Assembly: GCA_003013855.2 (NCBI GenBank)
Contig: ML058372.1
Location: 1,240,001 to 1,304,000 of the forward strand
DNA length: 64,000 nucleotides
Origin: Liriodendron chinense
Taxonomy: Eukaryota > Streptophyta > Magnoliopsida > Magnoliales > Magnoliaceae
Reading direction: 5' to 3'
The notes beneath the pieces were generated by a model. It was not told the DNA's origin. It did not search any database and was given only the letters and a program-made list of their open reading frames with translations. Both the position numbers and the translations under genes were made by a program. Shown here one piece after another: positions 1-11,379 of the stretch (positions within the stretch are counted from its first letter, which is position 1; each line of letters opens with the position of its first letter).

Positions 1-288
1 CCAACCACACAACCGCGTGAATATCATAGTTCGAATGAATCAAGAGCGGCTGTTGATTGCAGGACGAGGAAAAGTAGCCTCGTCCAAAGACTCTTTTTGG
101 CTGTGCATACGTTCACAGCATCGAAACTCAAGAGGAATCAGCTAATTACTTGAACAAAAAACATAACTTCCAGCTCAGAACATGTTCGATTCTTTACTTG
201 CCTTGAATCCATCTGCGCTCTTCACCTTCTCATTTCCTTAGCCTCCTCACCATTTTCAGTATTCTTCTTCTTCTTCCAAAGGAAAGTC
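1..288 (+). other. upstream region and 5' UTR of the NHL gene
   Basis: Non-coding sequence before the first ATG of the LEA_2 gene. The last 80 bases are pyrimidine-rich with TTCTTCTTCTTC runs, typical of a plant 5' UTR. No certain TATA box was recognised and no other gene is visible. Confidence 0.4.
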
Positions 289-963
289 ATGCGCCATGAC
301 AATGAAAACCGTTACAACCAACAACAACAGCAGCAGCAGCAGCAACAACACCAAGAACCACGAACTCGTCTCCTCCAGCGTCCGACAGGAAGCCGAACTA
401 ACTCCTTCACCTGGTTGACCGCCATTTTATGCACGATATTATGGGTGATCATCATCCTGGGTGGTCTAACTGTTCTCATCGTGTACCTCGTCTTCCGGCC
501 ACGGAGCCCCCAATTCGACATCGCCAGCGCTACACTCAATGCCGCCTACCTCGACATGGGTTCCTTCCTCAATGCCGACCTCACCCTCCTCACCAACTTC
601 TCCAACCCAAACAAGAAGGTCGACGTCTCCTTTGACTACTTGGCCGTCAACCTCTACTACGGCTACACGCTCATTGCCACCAGCTCCATCGATCCTTTTG
701 CCGAGATCAGGCGAGAGAGTGTGCTTCGAGATATCCACTTCATCTCTAGTCAGGTCCGCCTCCCACCAGAAGACAGAAAACGGTTTCAGAGGGAGATAGA
801 GAACAATATGGTCATGCTCGATGTCAAGGGGTCATTCCGAACAAAATCCAAGTATGGGAGTTTCTTGCAATTCTCGTACTGGTTGCATGGGCGATGTAGT
901 ATTGTGATTGGCGGCCCGCCTACCGGGGTCCTTAGCTCATGTAAATGCAGGACGAAGAGATGA
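289..963 (+). CDS. NDR1/HIN1-like (NHL) protein, LEA_2 domain
   Basis: Intronless 224-residue protein. Residues 1-41 form a basic, Gln-rich cytosolic tail with ten consecutive Gln at 11-20. Residues about 42-69 are one strongly hydrophobic membrane segment. The rest is the extracytosolic LEA_2 domain, with the FSNPNKKVDV segment near 104-113 and the family's usual ending GRCSIVIGGPPTGVLSSCKC followed by basic residues. Length and order match NHL proteins, membrane-anchored proteins linked to pathogen and abiotic stress responses. The start is the first ATG after a pyrimidine-rich leader and gives a complete family architecture. There is no frameshift or internal stop. Which NHL subgroup it belongs to cannot be settled by eye. 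Confidence 0.9.
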   Translation: MRHDNENRYNQQQQQQQQQQHQEPRTRLLQRPTGSRTNSFTWLTAILCTILWVIIILGGLTVLIVYLVFRPRSPQFDIASATLNAAYLDMGSFLNADLTLLTNFSNPNKKVDVSFDYLAVNLYYGYTLIATSSIDPFAEIRRESVLRDIHFISSQVRLPPEDRKRFQREIENNMVMLDVKGSFRTKSKYGSFLQFSYWLHGRCSIVIGGPPTGVLSSCKCRTKR

Positions 964-1003
964 ATTGTAAAATAGAAACAGATCTTTATTCATTTATTTC
1001 CTT

Positions 1004-1035
<32 letters not shown>
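1004..1035 (+). repeat. (ATC)n microsatellite in NHL 3' UTR
   Basis: About ten ATC/CAT triplets in a row, 40 bases after the NHL stop codon, so probably inside its 3' UTR. Confidence 0.9.
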
Positions 1036-1084
1036 GAAGAACAAGTTACTGTGGGAGTCGAGAAATCATGTTAAGGCTTGTTAG

Positions 1085-1558
1085 GTGTACATAGAGCTGA
1101 GCAGGAGCTGAGCTTAGCTGAGCCGAGCTCAGCCATGTTTGAGCTAGCTAGGCTCGGTCACTGAATAGCCTAGCTCGTGTTCGGCTCGGCCATCGAGCTG
1201 GACTGGCATGTTTGAGCCGGCTCAACCGAGCTTTCGAGCCCAATTCAAGTAACAAAATTTTAAATAGGCCCAACCCAAAGCCAAGCCTAAAACTATTAAA
1301 AATTAGGCCCAAAGGCCGCCCAAAGCCCATTTACATCCCCCCACTTACTTTTATAGAGAATTTCACACCTCATTTCCTTGCTCACTTCCGATGTGGGACT
1401 AAAAAAAACATACTTTTACAACTAAGTCAGTCGAGTCAAGCCGAATCGAGCTTCGATCGAGCCGAACTTCGAGCCGAGCCAAATCAAGCTTAGGTTAGCT
1501 CGAACTTGGCTTGAAAATCATTACGAGCTTGGAAAAATGGCTTAGCTTGGTTCGAACC
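1085..1558. repeat. AGCTCGA-rich non-autonomous element, left part
   Basis: Dense runs of AGCT, GAGCCGAGC and TTCGAGC in both orientations. The same texture resumes at 3983-4075 on the far side of a solo LTR, so one repeat copy was split by that insertion. The ends (TAGAGCT and AGCTCTA) are loosely inverted, suggesting a MITE-like element, but no clear TSD was found. Confidence 0.45.
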
Positions 1559-3977
1559 TGTTAAAACTGAAAATGTTATAAGGACATTTTTTGTGTATTG
1601 TTGCTCTAGGGTTCTGAGTAATGGAAACATCCATAGACAATCGCAAGCATTCATAAAGTACACACAAGAAGAGATATTGCAAGACGAATTTTATTCCAGA
1701 GATTTTGAGATCTTGTATATTCCAGGCCATGGTATGACACGAGCCCTTAATTACATCGAATGATCGATGGCCCTTGATTAAAAAGCAAAAGTCTAAGTAA
1801 GCAGGGACTATGATCTTTGAGTTTGTGGTCCTAGAGACTAATGTATTTTTGTTATGGGATGAGCCATCTTTGTAAAGGTCGGATGTTTAAGTCCCATGTT
1901 TTGACAGGAGATCCAGGTTAAGACCGTCAGAGTTTTTAACTGAGAGGGTATGACTCTGGGCGCGCACTTGTTGTGTTTGGACATGCGACCTCGGGAAGAC
2001 CGGTCTACAGTTGTATGTACCTAAACAGCCCAACCGACGGATGCTGTTTGGATGGTTAAGACATCGACTGTTTTCGAGATGTCAATCTTTAATAAGCATT
2101 ATGTGATAGTTTAGAACTCTTTTGGTCAGGTTTGTCGTATTCATCATGATCCCGTTTGTTTAGTCTGAACTTTAATTTGAGTCTTATTATGATAGTACAT
2201 GTAATGACGATACATTTGCATACATAGTTCTGGAGCTGGCGGCCTCTTTCCGAAAACATCCTGTATTCATCGTGCTGGATCAGGTTGACCTTCGAAAACT
2301 TGCTTATTTTGCTTATTGGTTGTCCTATAAGAACTATTTGATGATTTCATGACATTCGGAGCACTCAAAATACCCAAAAATGAATTAAAATTCGAGTTCG
2401 GCACACCCTGAAATGAAGTTAGGAATTATTGATTTTTAGGGTGCTCTGGATGGGAGAGCACCCTGAAATTCTCTTTTGATTTGCTGAATTTATGGGTGCG
2501 CTAGACCTCAGTGCACCATGAAATTCAAGTATGTTGGAGTGCTTATTTTTAGGGTGCGCTAGCTGGGAGAGTACCCTGAAATTCCTTAAGTTCTGATTTT
2601 ATGAATTTATGGGTGTGTTGGACCTCAGTGCACCTTGTAATTACTTCGTCTTTATTTGCTGAATTTATGGGTGCACTGGACCTCAGTGCACCCTGAAATT
2701 ACTTCGTCTTTATTTACTGAACTTATAGGTGCGTTGGACCTCAGTGCACCCTGAAATTACTTCGTCTTTATTTGCTGAATTTATGGATGCACTGGACCTT
2801 AGTGCAACCTGAAATTACTTCATCTTTATTTGATGAATTTATGGGTGCGCTGGACCTCATTGCACCTTGACATTACTTAATTTCTAGTTTACTGAATTTT
2901 GGGATGCGCTCCCACACTTTTAAATTTTTGGAATCGGACCTGCGGTGGTCGGAGTGATCTTCCATTGGAGGGTCTCGGTGATTGGAAAAGTTTTTCAGTG
3001 ACCGAAAAGGCTTTCTGACAATCGAAAAAAGGATTTCGGTAAGGGTTTGGCAATAATTCCAAATGCCCAAAGGATAATAACACACACACTCTCTCTCTCT
3101 CTAGAACAATGAATGAATAGTAGAAGGGGGTATTTATACCCGAGAATACCGGAGGTCAGCCAATGAGGAGGTGTCACGTATGACGCACCCTAAAAATGGC
3201 TGAAAATAATCCCAGCGAAATTACTGATTTTCTAGGTGCACTGGCCTTCGACGCACCTTAAAATTTACTGATTTTCTAGGTGCATTGGCCTTCGATGCAC
3301 CTTGAAATCTACTTAGTCGGAGTGCTGATTTTAGGGTGTGCTAGATTGCAGTGCACCCTGAAATTCACTTTCCTGATTTTATTGAATTTATGGGTGCGCT
3401 GGACATCAGTGCACCCTGAAATTACTTAAGTTCTGATTTTCTGATTTTTAGGGTGCGCTGGACTGCAATGCACCCTACAACACTTATTCGAAATTTGGTG
3501 ATTTTTTGGGTGCGCTGGACTACAGTGCACCCTGAAATTGGTTTGCAAAAATCACTGAATTTCAGGGTGCGCTGGCCCTTATTTTTAGGGTGCGCTGATG
3601 GACTCCTCTTTTGTCTGTTTAAATTGGATCCTTTAAACAATGAATTTGTGGGGCCCATTTGGTGATGAATGCTCATGCACTGGTTATATTTATTCATGAT
3701 TATGGCCATGACCTTATTTCGGATGATTTGATCATGATGAATTGTGGGGGCCGCCAAGGGTTTTTACTGAAAAATGGCTAAGGCTGGAGTATCTTGAAAT
3801 TCTAGCTGAATTTTAGGGTGTGCAGGCCATGATTTTATGGATGCGTTGACCTGTACAAACATTTTAAATCTTAATTTTTTACGTGCACTGAGGGGTGTTT
3901 TATGAGGTTCTCTTGAGTATCGTTTCGAGGTTCGTGGATAGTTTGGTATGCAGATGTTTGCTTTTAGGACCCCAACA
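1559..3977 (-). mobile_element. solo LTR, Ty3/gypsy Tat-type family
   Basis: Starts TGTTAAAACTG and ends GACCCCAACA. It is flanked by GAACC (1554-1558) and GAACT (3978-3982), a 5-bp TSD with one change. The left 500 bases resemble the LTR of the large Tat element at 30771 and 63459 (shared ATAGACAATC, GCGAATTTTATTCCAGAGAT region). A minus-strand TATA box (GGTATAAATA) lies at 3131-3140, so the LTR reads right to left. The middle is filled by a dyad array. No internal retroelement sequence remains, as expected after LTR-LTR recombination. Confidence 0.8.
2440..3610. repeat. array of GGGTGC...GCACCC dyads in LTR promoter region
   Basis: A dozen or so degenerate copies of GGGTGCRCT-N7-AGTGCACCC followed by TGAAATTACTT. 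Between about 2560 and 2870 the copies recur roughly every 60-65 bases. Each dyad could form a 9-bp stem with a 7-base loop. Some copies retain only one half. The array spans the minus-strand TATA box at 3131-3140. Confidence 0.8.
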
Positions 3978-4465
3978 GAACTCAACCTTTGAATCGAGCC
4001 AAATTGAGCTAGTTCGAGCCGAGTCGAGCGAGCTAACTAAGCTAGCTTGGCTTATGGATAGCTCTAGGTAGACTCCTAAAATTGAGATGAAAGCATGTTA
4101 ATTAAGGCATGTTTGTTGGGCGCCTAAAAATGAGATCATCTCATTTTAGTTAATAGTAATTTTGAACCAGAGATCATGTCTTTTTGGTAAAGATTAAGGG
4201 TATGTTTGGATTGTAAGTTACTTTGGATAAGCTACTTATGTCGTAAGTAGCTTATCTTGGTTTTTACTTATTTATCAACCAAAAAGTAGAAAAGCATGTT
4301 TGGTGTCCAACATCATAAGTAATTATCCCTCAATTTTGTTTAGTCCCCCTCACATCCACCATCCATCATGTGGGGCCAACCTTTGATTTGGACCATTCAT
4401 TGTGTGGACCCCACCTTTGATGTGGCCTTCCATCATAAGGGGGCCACCTTGGATGTGGGTCATTC

Positions 4466-6398
4466 TGAAATTGTGTCGGGTAGTCTAACACGACACCCTA
4501 TGCATACACGTGCAGAAGCTTAAAGAGCAACTAGAATTATCGCTAAACCTATAGGAGGGGGTGATTAGGATCTTTTTTAAAACTTTTCGCCTACTTAACA
4601 AATTTAGCAAATCAAACTACGTAAGCAATTAACACTTCGGCTTCCAAGCCTAAGTGGGTTCAATCAAAATGACTAGTAAATGATATATGCAATAACAACC
4701 TAGTCTATTCAACACATATAGACTATAGAGGATGGATCAACAAAAGCTCAAGTCTACATGAGGAGTGAAAGTACATCATGTGTGTGTGTTGTGCCTATCA
4801 AGTGCCTAGCATACATTCCTAACTAAGCATTCATAATTAACAAGTTAAACGCAATGCATAAAGAGAAATGTGCTCAAGAACAATCACAAACACAAGGATG
4901 TATAGTGGTTCGACTACTTGTCTACTCCACTCCCGGTTCAAGTACTCAACCACTTTAAGCACACCGGCATTCACTGGGGAGTTTAAATCTGGTTCCTTCC
5001 AACCAAGGTGTTTTAACTCGGATCCACTCAACCAGGGAGTTTACAGGTTCCTCCCAACCTACACGCGTGCACCCGTGTTGGTGGCTCCCCCTTGAAGACT
5101 TTGTTTAGGCCCGACAGACGTGCCAAGGAACGGCTAACATCCCTAGATTTTATGCCGACTAACAGGCCAAGGATCGGCTAACGACCCTAGTTCGAGTTTG
5201 TCAAACAAACTCTACACTCAACTCTCACAGGGAATTGAGTGGATGGACTCCTAACAAGACAACCTTACTTGTCGGATTGAGCCCCTTTGTAGCGCTGCTT
5301 TGGGTTGTTTCTTCTCGCTCTCCCGTACTTGAATCAGCTCCCCTTGTGCTCCCCCGATCTTTGACGCCGCTGCTTTGCCAAGGCTTCAGCTCCAAGATCA
5401 GCTACCTTGCATATGATGCTCTATTGGAGATGCGCAAGGTGTTAGGGAATGGTGAATCCTCTACAAATGGTAGGGAATAGGTTTCTTAGAGGAATACACC
5501 TATTTGGACTCCTAGGTAGTGTTTAGACAAGGGATTTAACTATGATCAAGGTGTCTAAACCCTAGGAATCAAGAGGGAACAAGTCCATTCTCAAGATGCC
5601 ATTGAATGGCCCAAGCTTGTGATGAAAACACAAGGAGAATGGCATGCTATGGGTTTGGGATAGAGCCTCTGATGGTCTCTAGCAATGGTGGCTTTTATCT
5701 CCTCAAAATCTCCTCTCTAAAGCTCAAAAACGAATCCCCATCTTTAAATAGATTTTCTTCCAACGGTAAAAAAACGGGCAGATTCGCGTGTCTCCGATTG
5801 ATAGAAAAAAGGTCCGATTGATCGGAGACCAGTCCGATTGATCGGAAATCAGTCCAGTGGATTCTCTGGAAGATATTCCGATTGATCGGAAACATGGTCT
5901 GATTGATCGGACTGACTCCTTCCGATGGATCGGAAGACTATCCGATTGATCGGAAATATGTCCAGTAGATTTTCAAAGTTGCTAGAAAAATTTTCGATTG
6001 ATCGGAGCTTCTGTCCAATGGATCGGAGTCCTATCAGAGCCAATGTCCTATTGATCGGAGATCAATCGAAAACTGCTGTTTGAGCTGTTTTGTTTACAGC
6101 AGCTTCCACCTCTTTAATTAGTCTAACTTATCATGTTTTTCATGGAGTTCTAAGACTAATGATGATGACTAAGGGTATACCTAGTTGGTGCAAGTCATCT
6201 AAGAGGTTATGGTTTTGGGTAGGTTCAAGGCAAGGCATACCAAGGCATCTCTTTTACCTGTTTCTACATCCTTGATGTAGCTGGTCCATCTTGTGTCTTA
6301 GGTCTTTGTTTTCATTAAGCTCAACCGACACTAGACTCACTAACTTAAGTGATTGACAAACAAGGTGCACTAGTATTCTACAGAAAAGTGCACTAACA
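4466..6398 (-). mobile_element. solo LTR, family A copy 1
   Basis: Begins TGAAATTGTG and ends GCACTAACA, with a perfect 5-bp TSD CATTC at 4461-4465 and 6399-6403. The body is shared with the copies at 8081, 22784 and 29788 (landmarks GAAGCTT near the left end, GGTTCGACTACTTGTCTACTC, TCACTGGGGAG). A minus-strand TATTTAAAG lies near 5742, with the palindrome array directly upstream of it. Whether the family is Ty1/copia or Ty3/gypsy cannot be told without internal sequence. Confidence 0.85.
5795..6075. repeat. TCCGAT-TG-ATCGGA palindrome array
   Basis: About ten copies of a 14-base dyad with 6-base arms and a 2-base centre, spaced roughly 20-45 bases. Several are perfect and others have single changes such as TTCCGATGGATCGGAAG. 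The array lies just upstream, on the minus strand, of the presumed LTR TATA box near 5742. Confidence 0.9.
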
Positions 6399-7520
6399 CA
6401 TTCATCATTATGGCCCGACTTTTAATGTGCACCTTTCATTATGTATGGCCCACCTTTGATGTTGTTCATCCATCAAGTGAGGCTCACCATAAATGATATT
6501 GTCCATCATGTGGGGCTCAACTTTAATATCCATTGCCCATCATGTGCGGCCCATCTTTAATGTGGGCCCCACCTCGGATGTGGGCCATCCATCATGCAGG
6601 ACCCGCATTGGATATATGGTCCACTCATCATTAGGGGCTGATCTTTGATGTGGATTGTCCATCATGTAGAGACACTACAATATGGGCCATCCATCATGTG
6701 GGGCCCGACTTCAATGTCCATTGCCCATCATGTGGAGCCCACCTTTGATGTGGCCCATCCATCATGTAGGTCCCACCTTTGAAGTGGGTCATCCATCATA
6801 CTAGCTCACTTTGGATATGGGCTTTTTATCATTATGGGTCGACCTTTGATGTTGACCATTTATATGTGGGCCCACATTAACATGGGGTCATCCATCACAT
6901 GGGGCCCACCTTTTAAGTGGACCGTCCACCGTGTGAGACCATCTTTGGCTCATACTTCAATGTAGATATATAGTCCACCACTTATGCCTCCTTTAATATG
7001 GACCGTGGGAGAGAGCCTCTGTTGACATGGACTGTGAGAGAGAGAAGTAGAAAAGTCATAAGCTAAAAGGCTAAAAAAAGCACTTATTAAGATAAGTAGC
7101 TTTTGGCACATAAGTTACTTTTACCATGATACTTACCAAACTAATTTAAGTGAAAAAAGTAACTTAATTACTTAACGTAAGTTAAAAAGTTACTTATCGA
7201 GTGGTATCCAAACAAGGCCCTATGTGTAATCTTGATAACTAACAATCATAAGATTAACTCAATTTTAGGCATCTCCCAAATAAGCCATTTGAGTGTGTTT
7301 GGTAACACCCTACCAAATTAAAAATCAATGTCCAAATTGTATCAATGCCAAGCCAAATGATTTAATTAGAACAATATTAAAGATGAATAGTTATATTAGA
7401 CTGATATTAAAGATGAATGTTCTGATTAATCCAAAATAGAATATTACAGGTCTTGTTGAACCTTATTTTTTTGTCGTTCCATGTATTTCCAATCATATGA
7501 CACTAGTTGTACAATACACA

Positions 7521-7951
7521 TGTTATCTATAGAAATAGGTGGAGCGGATTTTATGGGACACTAGCTGGTGTCATATGCTTAGAACATGTCATTTAAAGAT
7601 ACGTGGTGGCCGAGCATGATGCATAAACAATTGAGGAAGATGAAGAGTAAAAAGAAAAGCATGATGTTGAACAATCATAGTAACGACTGAAGTAAAGAAG
7701 GGATCTAGAGACTTCTTTATTATCCAAGAAAGCCTATAAATAGTGATGGAAAACAACAAAGCAGGTTATCTCACACCAACCAAACCAAATCAAACTTATC
7801 TCTTAGCTTATCCTTAGGATATCCTTAGCATAATCAGTTATCTAGGAGTAGAGATAATCTTTAGATATAATCCAAGTCTACGCTCATACGCTGGACAGCA
7901 ATATCTCAATATAGATAGTTCTCTTTTAGAAGAAACATTTTGTAGTTGATG
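7521..7951. repeat. left copy of a 0.42-kb direct repeat
   Basis: Closely similar to 10671-11089 over its whole length (shared GACACTAGCTGGTGTCATATG, TCACACCAACC, AGAAGAAACATTTTG). The spacing suggests LTRs of a small non-autonomous element, but neither a TSD nor a primer-binding site was found. Confidence 0.6.
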
Positions 7952-8163
7952 AGAAGTATCTCTGTGCTGGCTGGATACACGACTGAACCATTCAGACCAA
8001 CCATCTAGAGATCTTGACCAGCACTTAGGTGTTTTGAAGGTATTGATTGGTTCAGAAATGAATCACATTGGAGAGTTTTTTTAAATTTCACCTATCGATC
8101 TCACACTTAAGGTGCTTTGACGCGGAAGCTTGGTGGAGCTACTAGGAATAATGGTTAAGTCAT

Positions 8164-8200
<37 letters not shown>
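8164..8200 (+). repeat. poly-G tract of 37
   Basis: An uninterrupted G run where the sister LTRs have only five or six G (AGGAGGGGGTGATTAGG in copy 1, AGGGGGTGAGG in copy 3). It is therefore an expansion of a short pre-existing G run in this copy. The exact length may be unreliable in sequencing. Confidence 0.9.
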
Positions 8201-8201
<1 letters not shown>

Positions 8202-9404
8202 TGAATAAGATCACTTAAAATTATACCTGATTAAAACTCATTTACCAATTAAACTTAATTAAGCAATTAACACTTAGGCTTCCAAGCCAAGTGAGTTCAA
8301 TCACATAGACTACAAATGATTTAACTATTTAACAACTAGTCTATAAACAAGATGGTGATCATGTATGTGTGATGTGTAAATAATTAAGTGCCTAACATTC
8401 TACATAATAATGATTCATATTTCATAATTGAACTCAAGCAAAAATAGAAATAGATGCGCTGATATACAATAAGAAACACAACGATGTATAGTAGTTTGGT
8501 TTCCCTACTCAACTCTTGGCTTCCACACTTTTCTCTCAAGTGCACTGGATTTCACTATCTCTAAGGTATTAAATTAGGTTCACCTCTCAACCTTTACAAT
8601 TGATTTTCCTTAGGCTAACCAACAACCTTGATCCTAATCCAAGGACCGGCTCCCACGAAGACTTAGTTTTTTATTTGCTAACCAACAACCACTTGCGGTC
8701 CTAGTCCAAGGCCCTATGTACACTCTCACTGGAGGCTCTCCACAGAGACTAACACATACTCACCTGTGTCCGGTGAATTCGACCCTTCATAGGATACTAG
8801 GTCCTAATCAAAGTACCCATCGAGTTTGACAATCAAACTCCCATACTCAATCCTGCACAATGAAAGAGCATGTATGGACTCTTACAATTAACAACTTACT
8901 TGTCAGATTGAGCCCCCTTTGATATGCTTTCTTCAAGTTACTTCTTCATGCTCTCATATGCTTGAATAAACTTCTTATTGCTCCCTCAATCTTTGATGTC
9001 GAATGCTTAAGCTCCCTTAATCGGCTACCTTGCATATGACGCTCCTTTGAGGTGACCAAGGTAATGGAAGTTGGTGAAATCTTTACAACCTAAGGATGAA
9101 ATTTGGTTCCATGTTGTGGATTTACCTAGATGGGTCTTCTAAAGATTTTAGACAAGGATTTACCTATAAGCCTGGTGTTTAAACTTTAGAAAAATGAGAG
9201 AAATCAAGTGCATTTTCATTTTGAGCTTTAAATGCTCTTGCTTGTAATGAATCACAAGGGATATGACTTGAATCTCGTAAGATTAGAGCCTTTAATGATA
9301 TGATGTTGTGGTGGCTTCTAATTCACTAAAAATACATCAAAATTCTCAAAGCTTGAATGCCAAATATATAGACTTAAAGTTCTAATGGCTAAAAAATGGG
9401 TAGA

Positions 9405-9700
9405 AACGACTACCTGTTGATCTGTTGACCCGACCCTTTGACCTGTTAAAATTGAGGTTCAACCTGTTGAAATACTCTGTGGCATAAGGTATTTCTTATT
9501 ATCTAGATTTTGCCACTTTCAACCTATCGACTCTCATTTTCGACCGATTGAACTTGACCTTTGACCTGTCAAAATGGGTCGTCTATTGGTCGTAATATTC
9601 AGAACATATGTTCTTTTCTCTATCCTGATTTTAACCGTTTCGACCTATCAACATGTGACCTTGACCTGTCGAAATTGTGTTCGACCGGTCGATGGTTCGG
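9405..9700. repeat. TTTGAC-CT-GTCAAA palindrome array
   Basis: Around ten variants of a 14-base dyad, for example TTCAACCTGTTGAA, TTTGACCTGTCAAA and TCGACCGGTCGA. They lie next to a minus-strand TATATATTTGG near 9362, the same position as the array in the sister LTR at 4466, but the motif sequence is different. Confidence 0.8.
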
Positions 9701-10005
9701 CCGGCAAGACACTAAGTCTGCTATTTGGGCTTGTTTGTTTTATATGAGCTCATGAACCTTTAACGCTCTACATAATGTGATCTTTTAAGGGATCCTAATG
9801 TTAAGGGATGACAAACAGGGGTTTATTTATTAAGGTCCGGTCATGTAGATGCTAAGTTGTTTTGGTTTAAACGGTTAGGGACATTAAGACACCTTGTTTA
9901 CTTGATTCTTCACTCCTTGATGCTTCTTATCCTCTTGTGTCTTCGGCCTTCAGCTTCCAAGGGCTCAATTGACTCTTAAACATATAGACTCATGTGATTG
10001 ACAAA

Positions 10006-10516
10006 TTATATGTACAAACAAGTGCATAAATATTTTTCACTTGGATTATTAGGTAAAAGTGGATCTATTAAATAAAGAAGATCCGGGATAGTTTTAGGCT
10101 TAAAAGTTGGACCAAGAGTATAATATGACACATTGGGTTTAACAAGGATGGTGAAAATGATGTCATTAGGAACATCGATTAGGAGTACTTCCCATTCTCG
10201 TCTGGATTTTTCTTGATTGTAAATAGTAAAAGCAGAGGATGAAGAGGGAGGCATGGTGAAAGCAAAGGGGTTTCTCAGATGAAAGGAAAGAGGACGTAAG
10301 GATTGCGAAAGATCAGGATTGATTTTAAATAAATGGATATATCGACCGATCATTAATGATGGGATCATCGTAACTCATACACATTGACCATTTAAGGAAA
10401 TGGCTACGTGTCACAATGATAGCTGATGAGAAGTAATAAGAATCGTCATTTGGTTTTCGTCGTGGCCAAATAGAATCAATGGAGAGTTGACACATGAAAA
10501 GTAAAGGCAATTGCAT
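10006..10516 (-). pseudogene. unrecognised coding remnant
   Basis: Two overlapping open stretches read right to left, 63 and 120 codons, that look like one frame-shifted coding piece. The first contains DSIWPRRKPNDDSYYFSSA and MSYDDPIINDRS; the second contains SQSLRPLSFHLRNPFAFTMP and WEVLLIDVPNDIIFTILV. The composition looks protein-like rather than random. I do not recognise the family. It lies between the paired 0.42-kb repeats, so it may be the only internal remnant of that element. Its last 27 bases overlap the end of the family A solo LTR. Confidence 0.3.
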
Positions 10517-10670
10517 TTATTATACGAAAGCACAGGCTAACGTTACACTCTCCTTTTTCGACCCAAGGCAAGGCAACGTGTGGGGCAATGTTGAATCTTA
10601 TTTTTTGTTATTCCTAGAGGAACCAATTAGGAAGGGACATATGTCATTGCACAACCCGCATGTTGTTTGT

Positions 10671-11089
10671 GGAAATATGTGGAGTGGATTTTGTAAGACA
10701 CTAGCTGGTGTCATATGATTGAAGTATGTCATTTAAAGATACGTGGTGTCCGAGCATGATGTACAAATGATTGAGGAAGAGTAAAAAGAAATGCGGGATA
10801 TTGAACAGTCATAATAATGGCTGAAGTAAAGAAGAGATTTAAAGGCTTCTTTCTTTTTTCTTAAGGAAAGCCTATAAATAGTGATGGAAATCAAAAGAGC
10901 AAGTCGTCTCACACCAACCGAACCAAATCAAACTTATCTCTTAGCTTATCCTTAATATATCCTTAGTGTAATAAGTTATCTAGGAGTAGCGATAATCTTT
11001 AACTATAATCTAAGTTTACATTCATACGCTAGACGATACTAGCTCAATATAAACAGTTTTCTTCTAGAAGAAACATTTTGCAGTTAATG
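10671..11089. repeat. right copy of the 0.42-kb direct repeat
   Basis: Partner of 7521-7951 in the same orientation, with small indels. Both end in ACATTTTGYAGTTRATG. Confidence 0.6.
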
Positions 11090-11379
11090 TTCCTCATGGT
11101 CAACTTTAAGTAGTTCCTTCTTATTTATTTGAAATGTCATTTCTTAAGGAAGGCAAAGATAACATCTTGCGGGTGACTGAATAGGCAACCAATCTACTCA
11201 GATTTCAGTCATATACGGTCGAGTGTGACTTATCTGCTTATCTTAGCGCTTGGGGTCAAGGTCGATTGGTTGGAATTGAGCCGCATAATAGGTTCTAGCA
11301 CACTCACCCACACACACACGTGGTAAAAAATTGAGCCAATTACCAACTAAGTGCCAACAGGTCTAACAAAACTAAAGAT

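Larger units (their letters stand above)
4197..7224. mobile_element. TIR-type non-autonomous element with CCATCATGTGGGGCCCACC internal repeats
   Basis: The outer ends are inverted: AGGGTATGTTTGGAT at the left and ATCCAAACAAGGCCCT at the right, continuing as AAGTTAC/GTAACTT-rich arms. The interior (4350-4460 and 6400-6990) repeats a roughly 35-base unit around GGGGCCCACCTTTGATGTGG. A 1.9-kb solo LTR interrupts it, leaving about 1.1 kb of original element. No coding sequence and no confident TSD. Confidence 0.55.
8081..10032 (-). mobile_element. solo LTR, family A copy 2
   Basis: Homologous to the 4466-6398 LTR and nearly the same length (1952 against 1933 bases). The ends have decayed: TTAAATT for TGAAATT and CATAAATA for CACTAACA. 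They are flanked by a TTTTT TSD (8076-8080 and 10033-10037), which is low-complexity and so weaker evidence. It carries a 37-base poly-G and its own palindrome array. Confidence 0.7.

Noticed and set aside
312..539. Minus-strand 75-codon frame with a Cys run opposite the NHL gene
   Set aside because: It is the reverse complement of the NHL CAG/CAA tract and TM codons; no independent support.
1540..1560. GGTTCGAACC as a tRNA B box
   Set aside because: It lies in the AGCTCGA-rich repeat, with no A box or cloverleaf around it.
7521..11089. Paired 0.42-kb repeats as bona fide LTRs
   Set aside because: No TSD, no primer-binding site or polypurine tract could be found, so they are reported only as direct repeats.
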